Shown here one piece after another: positions 56,823 through 64,000 of a DNA stretch of 64,000 bases. The stretch spans positions 549,849 to 613,848 of the forward strand of contig RPFO01000026.1 in NCBI GenBank assembly GCA_009746045.1. Direction: 5' to 3'. Origin of the DNA: Mesostigma viride (lineage: Eukaryota; Streptophyta; Mesostigmatophyceae; Mesostigmatales; Mesostigmataceae). How positions within the stretch are numbered: the stretch's first letter is position 1; every line of letters starts with the position of its first letter. The position numbers and the translations under genes were made by a program. Under the pieces are notes generated by a model. It was given only the letters and a program-made list of their open reading frames with translations, was not told where the DNA came from and ran no database searches.

Positions 56823-57000
56823 TCTACACGTCAGGCAGCCATAATTTCAATGCACAAGGCCGGCTACACATTTCCATCACCATTCATATTCATCATCCTG
56901 CACGACTCGAACACGCGGACAAGATAACAGCAGGCTCGAGCTACCGCATGGTCCGGATTCTCCCGATTTCTGGCCTGCGCTGGTTGTCACCTTGATACGG
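56823..57000. repeat. Dispersed direct repeat, copy 1
   Basis: About 175 bp, including GGTCCGGATTCTCCCGATTT, that recurs with small changes at 60281-60455. The AATTAATTAAACTCGTGCTCC segment at 57201-57230 likewise recurs near 60525-60550. Confidence 0.85.
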
Positions 57001-57280
57001 TTGTCTCCTCAAGTGATACGGTGCTCGCGGCCACATGCATGCAGGGCGAATAGTGACAAGATCGAGTACTGCATGATGAGTCGTCTGTAACATAAGTGTA
57101 CATAGTACTATATTCAGGTCCGACGCTAAGGACCAGGCATCTACACGTGGGATAATGTACATAAACAGATCATCAATTAATTAAGCTCAGTTGGGCACAT
57201 TAATTAATTAATTAATTAAACTCGTGCTCCCGTTGGCCGGGGACTTCACGGAGCGTTAACGTACGTACCCCGCGGTGCGT

Positions 57281-58534
57281 GGATGGATGGATGGATGGAT
57301 GGATGGATGGATGGATGGATGGATGGATGGATGGATGGATGGATGGATGGATGGATGGATGGATGGATGGATGGATGGATGGATGGATGGATGGATGGAT
57401 GGATGGATGGATGGATGGATGGATGGATGGATGGATGGATGGATGGATGGATGGATGGATGGATGGATGGATGGATGGATGGATGGATGGATGGATGGAT
57501 GGATGGATGGATGGATGGATGGATGGATGGATGGATGGATGGATGGATGGATGGATGGATGGATGGATGGATGGATGGATGGATGGATGGATGGATGGAT
57601 GGATGGATGGATGGATGGATGGATGGATGGATGGATGGATGGATGGATGGATGGATGGATGGATGGATGGATGGATGGATGGATGGATGGATGGATGGAT
57701 GGATGGATGGATGGATGGATGGATGGATGGATGGATGGATGGATGGATGGATGGATGGATGGATGGATGGATGGATGGATGGATGGATGGATGGATGGAT
57801 GGATGGATGGATGGATGGATGGATGGATGGATGGATGGATGGATGGATGGATGGATGGATGGATGGATGGATGGATGGATGGATGGATGGATGGATGGAT
57901 GGATGGATGGATGGATGGATGGATGGATGGATGGATGGATGGATGGATGGATGGATGGATGGATGGATGGATGGATGGATGGATGGATGGATGGATGGAT
58001 GGATGGATGGATGGATGGATGGATGGATGGATGGATGGATGGATGGATGGATGGATGGATGGATGGATGGATGGATGGATGGATGGATGGATGGATGGAT
58101 GGATGGATGGATGGATGGATGGATGGATGGATGGATGGATGGATGGATGGATGGATAGATGGATGGATGGATGGATGGATGGATGGATGGATGGATGGAT
58201 GGATGGATGGATGGATGGATGGATGGATGGATGGATGGATGGATGGATGGATGGATGGATGGATGGATGGATGGATGGATGGATGGATGGATGGATGGAT
58301 GGATGGATGGATGGATGGATGGATGGATGGATGGATGGATGGATGGATGGATGGATGGATGGATGGATGGATGGATGGATGGATGGATGGATGGATGGAT
58401 GGATGGATGGATGGATGGATGGATGGATCGGGATGGATGGATGGATGGATGGATGGATGGATGGATGGATGGATGGATGGATGGATGGATGGATGGATGG
58501 ATGGATGGATGGATGGATGGATGGATGGATGGAT
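57281..58534. repeat. GGAT tetranucleotide array, about 313 units
   Basis: 1254 bp of GGAT with only two visible interruptions, ATAG near 58156 and GGATCGGGAT near 58425. The WMDG and IHPS frames in all registers are artefacts. Confidence 0.98.
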
Positions 58535-58716
58535 TTGCTGAGCTTCGCTCATTTTATATATGACGCGTGGACGGGCTCAAAGGGGACCGACCTGCCGTAG
58601 GTAGCGTAAGACTAGCGCTTGTCACGAGGGTACTGCACCGGCCGGCCCTTTTTGTGCCTAGGCTGAGTGTGGTTCCGGAGTGCAGGCCTAGGTAGCTTCT
58701 AACGTACGTCACTAGA

Positions 58717-58835
58717 CCTTGTTACCTGCGCCAGCCGCCAGGCGTGGCGCAACTGTGATTGGCAGTCAGTACACCTTGTACCTGCGCCAGCCGGCAGGCC
58801 TGCGTGGCGCAATGTGAATGATAGTCAGTACTTAG
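58717..58835. repeat. Short tandem duplication with CCTGCGCCAGCC
   Basis: Two units of about 60 bp, each CTTGTACCTGCGCCAGCC-like followed by GCGTGGCGCAA and a CAGTCAGTAC-like end; each unit has an internal GCGCCA...TGGCGC hairpin. Confidence 0.7.
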
Positions 58836-58929
58836 AGTGGTGTAGTAGGGGACGTAGGGAGGCCTCTTTTCAGCTTCGCAACTTGATCCCAGCATTTGCT
58901 GGCAAGGTCGGCTGGCCGCTATGGCGGCT

Positions 58930-59812
58930 GCGCTGAATGTAAGACGATGCTATCGGCCTCTCCGGGCGTGGAGAGGCCTGGAATAAAATTCTTTATGTTC
59001 GCCACCCACCGTTACAGGCCACGGTAATGGTTGTTGGGTGGGGGGCTCTACGTTTTGAGTAAAATGGTGTGATTTCCGGCGCTGGGCCCACTGACGATTC
59101 CCCTCTACCCCTGGGTGCGGCAAGCGGCTTCCTGACACTGGGGAAGCTGCGATTTTAGTCGGACAACGTCAGGGAAGGAGCCATACAGGCCAGGGCCAGC
59201 GGCTACGGTGGAAAGAATCACAGGTGGAGGCGAATCTGCCTTAAACGTGGAGATGGCTAGCGCGGGGTGCCAGGGTAGCCCATAACTGCCAGGAGCCTGA
59301 CAGCGGACCCGATCTTTCGGCCTGTGGCCAGACGGGAGTTTCGGGGAGGATGCGGGGCTGGAGCGAATCTTAGTGGGAGGAGCGCGCTCTTCATCATTGC
59401 CCAGTTTTTCAGCAAAGAATGTTCGCCTGGCGGGGCTGAAATTCTTGCTGTTTTATCGCCTTGTTTTTATCCTGTATGATGCATTATAGGAAAAGCGATA
59501 AAGAGTTCGGTTCAGCCAGGGGGGCATATCTATGCCATAAAAAAAAATTCCTACAACAACACAAGCCCTGGTCAGGGCCTTGGCTAAGCAGTTTCCAAGC
59601 CAAGGCCTTGGTAGGGTAGAGGGCCTATCGCCACAAAGGTTTCAATGCCGGGAAATCCCAGCCTCGGGGGTGGGGCTGGTGATGGGTCCTGGGCTTGTAA
59701 GAGACGGTCCGGGGGCGTAAGGCCTAATGAGCAGCCGCTGGAAACCGCCCCCCTAACGGGGGGAACGACATGGGTGCCGCCCTGCGTCCGCCGGGAAACC
59801 GTACACTAGAAA
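58930..59812. other. Hairpin-rich non-coding stretch of unknown nature
   Basis: Several compact perfect hairpins: GGCCTCTCC...GGAGAGGCC (58956-58979), CCACCCA...TGGGTGG (about 59002-59041), GGCCTTGGCT...AGCCAAGGCC (about 59575-59606) and CCCCCCTAACGGGGGG (about 59748-59763). There is an A9 run near 59540 followed by CTACAACAACACAAG. No open frame is convincing. Candidates are a LINE 3' region or a structured RNA. Confidence 0.4.
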
Positions 59813-59814
59813 AG

Positions 59815-60285
59815 GAGATGACCGGGCGGTAACACGCCCGGTAACACGAACGAACCCGGTAACATGCCCGGTAACATGAACGGACCCATGTTACCGGACG
59901 GTAACAAGGGTCCGTTCATGTTACCGGGCGGTAACATGGGTCCGTTCATGTTACCGGGCCAGTTCGTGTTACCGGGCCGGTTACCGGGTTCGTTCGTGTT
60001 ACCGGGCGTGTTACCGGGCACGTTCATGCTACGATGCCTGTTACCGGGCATGTTCATGTTACCGGGCCAGTTCGTGTTACCGGGCCGGTTACCGGGCATG
60101 TTCGTGTTACCGGGCGTGTTACCGGGTACGTTCATGTTACGATGCCTGTTACCGGGCATGTTCATGTTACCGGGCTAGTGCGTGTTACCGGGCCGGTTAC
60201 CGGGCATGTTCGTGTTACTGGGCGTGTTACCGGGCACGTTCATGGTACGTTGCCGGTTACCGGGCATGTTCATGTTACTCTACAC
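59815..60285. repeat. GTTACCGGGC array, second locus
   Basis: About 30 units of GTTACCGGGC(A/C)(T/G)GTTC(A/G)T(G) type, first as CGGTAACA (minus orientation, to about 59895) and then as TGTTACCG. Imperfect 105-bp higher-order units repeat, for example around GCTACGATGCCTGTTACC at about 60029 and its relative at 60134. Related to the array at 24280-24965. Confidence 0.85.
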
Positions 60286-60455
60286 GTAAGCCAGCCATAA
60301 TTTCAACGCATGTAAGGCTACACATTTCCATCTCCATTCATATTCATCATCATGAACCGGACTCGCCAACGCGGACAAGATAACGGCAGGCTCGAGCTAC
60401 CATGGTCCGGATTCTCCCGATTTCTGGCCTGCGCTGGTTGTCTCCTTGATAAATG
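60281..60455. repeat. Dispersed direct repeat, copy 2
   Basis: Second copy of the segment at 56823-57000, lying directly right of the GTTACCGGGC array. Confidence 0.85.
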
Positions 60456-62034
60456 ACATGTCGGTGCTGCATGGTTGACTCTCTTTGATATTACATAATT
60501 AAACTCGTTATTAATTAAACTCGTTATTAATTAAACTCGTGCTCCCGTTAGGGAGTCATGGAGCATATTAATTAACATCTTGCGTTCGTTGCCTATGTAC
60601 GGGATACTAGACGTGTCCTTCCAGTCCGTTTTGCTTGCCGTACGTTGCACCGTTCAGTACGAGGCACATTGATGTACGGTTCGAAGCACAGATATGTACT
60701 GCGCGTACTAACGCCTGGCACAAAACTTTCGCCGCGCGGATTTCAAATTTGGGGAACGGGTTGTTACCTCCAAAGAAAGACGTTAGAAGACCAGGGGCGG
60801 GGATGGCGGTCGGCGGACACGGAACTGACGAAAGCCATGAATGGCGACGGGCGGAAACATTATCGCCGCTGGCCAGTACGCCAGCGCTTGTGACAGTGCT
60901 GGCTCGGGACAAGATAGGGTTGACATGGCAGAATTCGTCTGGCAGGAATGGTGGACTGTTAAGGTCGGGAAAAGAAGGATTGCCAGCACGGAAAACTCTC
61001 AGCGAAGTTCAGAGAGTTTCCACATACAGTTTAGATGTAGGTCCGTAACCGAGTATGCCTGGAGAAATTCGATGTTATTCTGGTTGTTTTTTCAATGCGG
61101 CCTGGCAGTTTGTCAAGAATTGCTCAAATGAGCTAAGGATGGTGATTCCCACTACGTACACAGTGCCTCTTGTTAGGTAGCTAGGACGTCAGCCGCGGTT
61201 GTATTTCCACGACAGCACCGACGAGGAGCCAATCCTGGAGGCCTCTCCCGAATCCGGCAGTATGCAGGGGTAGCAATTCAAGAGAACGCGAGCGGTAAAT
61301 GGAGCGATGAGCTGCAGTGCAGACCGCATGGCAGCAGGGGTGGCAGCGAGAACCGCACTAGAAGCGGTTCTAGTAGCGACGACATGTGAGTGACATAAGT
61401 AACGAAGAATAAGCAGAGCGAGATTCTGGAGCTATCCAAAACCTACAAGGCCGTCATGGACAGGCTGTGATCGAAGAGGAATGGAGCTGGAAAATGAGCA
61501 ACGGCGTAGCTGAGCAAGGATACTTATGAGAATGCTTGGCAGGTTGCATTGGAAGGCCCATAGACCGCAAAAGCGGCATTCTGAGCAAAAGCTGGTTTCT
61601 TAGTATAGCATGAACTCTGAATTCTTGATTTCTTTTCCTCTTACATGCGTGGTCAATTTCATGAAGATGACCATCATGAAGTACCGTCCTTCGGCATTTT
61701 CGTGTGTACGTGCCCGTTTGTTGTCAAAGCACGTCCATGCAGACCTGAATCCCATGCAGGCCCCAAGCGTCAATTGCGACTATCTTTGCAAAGGAAAAGC
61801 ATCTAGACGTGTTTGATGAAGCCAGTAAGGTCAAATGTTTCATGGTGCTTCCTCATAGCCACATAGTTGATTAGATACTAACTTGGTTGGTCCATGCGTG
61901 AGTATGTGCGTGTTGTCATCAGTTTGCTACCTACTTTTAATTACCTTACCTACTTACTAGCTTTGTTATTGAAGGTATTTTCCTAATTTTGCACTGGAAT
62001 TCATTCCTCACATCACCACTATTCTTTCACCCCT
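60456..62034. other. Intergenic stretch
   Basis: Starts with ATTAATTAAACTCGT repeats (60496-60575). No gene supported; open frames of 70-140 residues around 60635-61130 show no recognisable domain and overlap in several frames. Confidence 0.45.
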
Positions 62035-62099
62035 TTGCAATCGCAACAGGAGGGACGGAGTGTTATCTTCTCCGCGGCCATGAGTTGTCCCTTCTGCGT

Positions 62100-62825
62100 G
62101 GTAAGTGTCATAAAGTTGATTAGTCCCTTGGTCCCTCACTTGCTCCTTGCTTCCTTGCATGCTTGCTTGCTTGCTGAGTTCGATAAAGCCCTTGCTTCCT
62201 TGCATGCTTGTTTCCGTTTTGCATGCTTGCTGCTTCTTTGCGTGGTTGCTTTCTTCCTTGATTAGGCCCTTGCTTCGTTGTATAGCCGCTTGCTGAATTT
62301 GATTAATTCCTTTCTTTATTCCCTTGCTTCCTTGCATGCGTGCTTCCTGAATGTAATCAGTCCCTTGCTTCCTTGGTTATTCCCATGCTTCCTTTGTCAG
62401 CCACTCTTCCTTGCATGCTTGCTGAATTTAATTAATGCCTTGCTTCCTTTGATATGACCCTGCCTACTTGGTTAGGCCGTTCCTTCCCTGCATGCTTGAC
62501 CACTTGCTGAATGGAAGCAGTCCCCTGATTCCTTTGTTAGGCCGTTGCTTCCTTTGTTAGCCCCTCTTCCTTGCATGCTTGCAATTGCTTGCTTGCTGAA
62601 TTTCATTAGTCCCTTGATTCCTTTGTTAGGCCCTTGCTTCCTTTTTTAGCCACTCTCTTCCTTGCGCGCATGTACGCTTGCTTGCTGAATTCAATTAGTC
62701 CCTTGCTTCCTTGGTTAGGCCCTTGCTTCCTTGGTTAGCCACTCTTGCTTGCTTGCTGAATTTAATTAGTCCCTTGCTTCCTCGGTTAGTCCGGCCTTGC
62801 TTCCTTGCATGCTTGCTTGGTGAAT
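62100..62825. repeat. Degenerate CTTGCTTCCTTGCATGCTTG repeat
   Basis: Pyrimidine-rich units such as CCCTTGCTTCCTTGCATGCT and TGCTGAATTTAATTAGTCCC alternate irregularly over 0.7 kb, about 45-65 bp per higher-order unit. Confidence 0.85.
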
Positions 62826-62829
62826 TTTA

Positions 62830-64000
62830 GTAGCCCTCTCTCCCCCCTCTCTCTCCCCTCTCTCTCCCCTCTCTCTCTCCTCTCTCTCCCCCTCGCTCCC
62901 CTCGCTCCCCCTCGCTCCCCCTCGCCCCCCTCGCCCCCCTCGCCCCCTCGCCCCCTCGCCCCCCTCGCCCCCCCCCCCTCGCCCCCCTCGCCCCCTCGCC
63001 CCCCCTCGCTCCCCCTCGCCCCCTCGCTCCCCCTCGCTGCCCTCGCTCCCCCTCGCTCCCCCTCGCTCCCCTCGCTCCCCCTCGCTCCCCTCGCTCCCCT
63101 CGCTCCCCCTCGCTCCCCCTCGCTCCCCCTCGCTCCCCTCGCTCCCCCTCGCTCCCCCTCGCTCCCTCGCCTCGCTCCCCTCGCTCCCCCTCGCTCCCCC
63201 TCGCCCCCCTCGCCCCCTCGCCCCCTCGCCCCCCCTCGCCCCCTCGCTCCCCTCGCTCCCCTCGCTCCCCCTCGCTCCCCTCGCCCCCCTCTCCCCCCTC
63301 TCTCTCCCCTCTCTCTCCCCTCTCTCCCCCTCGCTCCCCTCGCTCCCTCGCTCCCCTCGCTCCCCCTCGCTCCCCCTCGCTCCCCCTCGCTCCCCTCGCC
63401 CCCCCTGCCCCCTCGCCCCCCTCGCCCCCTCGCTCCCCTCGCTCCCCCTCGCTCCCCTCTCTCCCCCTCGCTCCCCTCGCTCCCCCTCGCTCCCCCTCGC
63501 TCCCCTCGCTCCCCTCGCTCCCCCTCGTCCCCCTCGCTCCCCTCGCTGCCCCTCGCCCCCCTCGCCCCCTGCCCCCCTCGCCCCCCTCGCCCCCCTCGCC
63601 CCCCTCGCCCCCCTCGCTCCCCTCGCTCCCCCTCGCTCCCCTCGCTCCCCCTCGCTGCCCCTCGCCCCCCTCGCTCCCCTCGCCCTCGCTCCCCCTCGCT
63701 CCCCTCGCTCCCCCCTCGCCCCCCTCGCTCCCTCGCTCCCCCTCTCTCTCCCCTCTCTCTCTCCTCTCTCTCCCCTCGCTCCCCTCGCTCCCCCTCGTCC
63801 CTCGCTCCCCCTCGCTGCCCCTCGTTCCCCCTCGCCCCCCCTTGCCCCCCTCGCCCCCCTCGCCCCCCTCGCCCCCTCGCCCCCCTCGCTCCCCTCGCCC
63901 CCCTCGCTCCCTCGCTCCCCTCGCTCCCCCTCGCCCCCACTCGCCCCCTCGCCCCCCTCGCCCCCCTCGCCCCCTCGCCCCCCCTCGCTCCCCCTCGCTC
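62830..64000. repeat. CCCCTCGCT satellite running off the window
   Basis: 8-9-bp units (CCCCTCGCT, CCCCTCGCC, CCCCTCTCT) over at least 1.17 kb, with TCTCTCCC patches near both ends. The long Gly/Arg/Glu frame on the minus strand is a translation of the repeat. Confidence 0.95.

Noticed and set aside
57281-58534. Long WMDG and IHPS open frames in several registers
   Set aside because: A 4-bp repeat without stops is open in all registers; no composition or start context supports a gene.
59720-59770. Hammerhead-like core (CTAATGAG ... CTGGAAAC)
   Set aside because: The invariant G of CUGAUGA is A here, and no cleavage-site U-H follows the third stem.
62786-63940. Gly/Arg/Glu-rich 384-residue protein
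   Set aside because: Pure translation of the CCCCTCGCT satellite.

Overview
The window looks like nuclear DNA of a eukaryote, most probably a green alga. Two ordinary genes can be reconstructed exon by exon with GT-AG introns in consistent phase: a 17-exon flap endonuclease 1 (FEN1) on the minus strand (41911 to 27811) and a 3-exon CNNM/CorC-type metal transporter on the plus strand (46295 to 51842). The FEN1 reads most like plant and green-algal FEN1, and one retrotransposon has a plant-style TGGTATC primer-binding site. The genus is not determined; a large, repeat-rich chlorophyte genome would fit. The rest is mobile DNA, tandem repeats and non-coding sequence.

Left third (1-24 kb). A Copia-type element (element A, plus strand) enters from the left edge. 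From 6.1 to 21.4 kb lies a minus-strand, intron-containing transposase-like gene. Its second exon is broken by two LTR retrotransposons sitting 15 bp apart. The first is a 2.84-kb gag-only element (7073-9915, 534-bp LTRs, TSD ATCTC). The second is a 9.27-kb Copia-like element B (9931-19198, 617-bp LTRs, TSD GAAAC). Each LTR pair has exactly equal length and reads as identical by eye, so both insertions look recent. Element B itself carries a 1433-bp insert (15018-16450, TSD CCATC) at its gag-pol junction. This insert is an array of perfect 206-bp palindromes alternating with a 236-bp spacer, with one spacer inverted and one palindrome missing 99 bp. A divergent 3-exon gene of unknown function (22351-23918) follows.

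Elements A and B are unusual. Gag and Pol lie in the same frame separated by a single stop codon. The aspartic-protease-like domain follows the integrase instead of preceding it (IN-PR-RT-RH). Its active-site triplet reads DTQ or DTN instead of DTG, and the RT box reads HGDD. This is the strongest candidate here for something not previously described.

Middle (24-46 kb). Arrays of a GGTTACGGGCC-like motif, about 70 copies of a 23-bp minisatellite, then FEN1. At least eight of its 16 introns contain tandem or low-complexity repeats. FEN1 and the CNNM gene are head to head, separated by a 3.5-kb segment bounded by a 19-bp inverted repeat flanked by TA.

Right third (46-64 kb). The CNNM gene carries a 0.5-kb ACC repeat directly before its last exon. 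After it come repeat families, a 1.25-kb GGAT tetranucleotide array, a hairpin-rich non-coding stretch, a second GTTACCGGGC array and a CCCCTCGCT satellite that runs off the window end.
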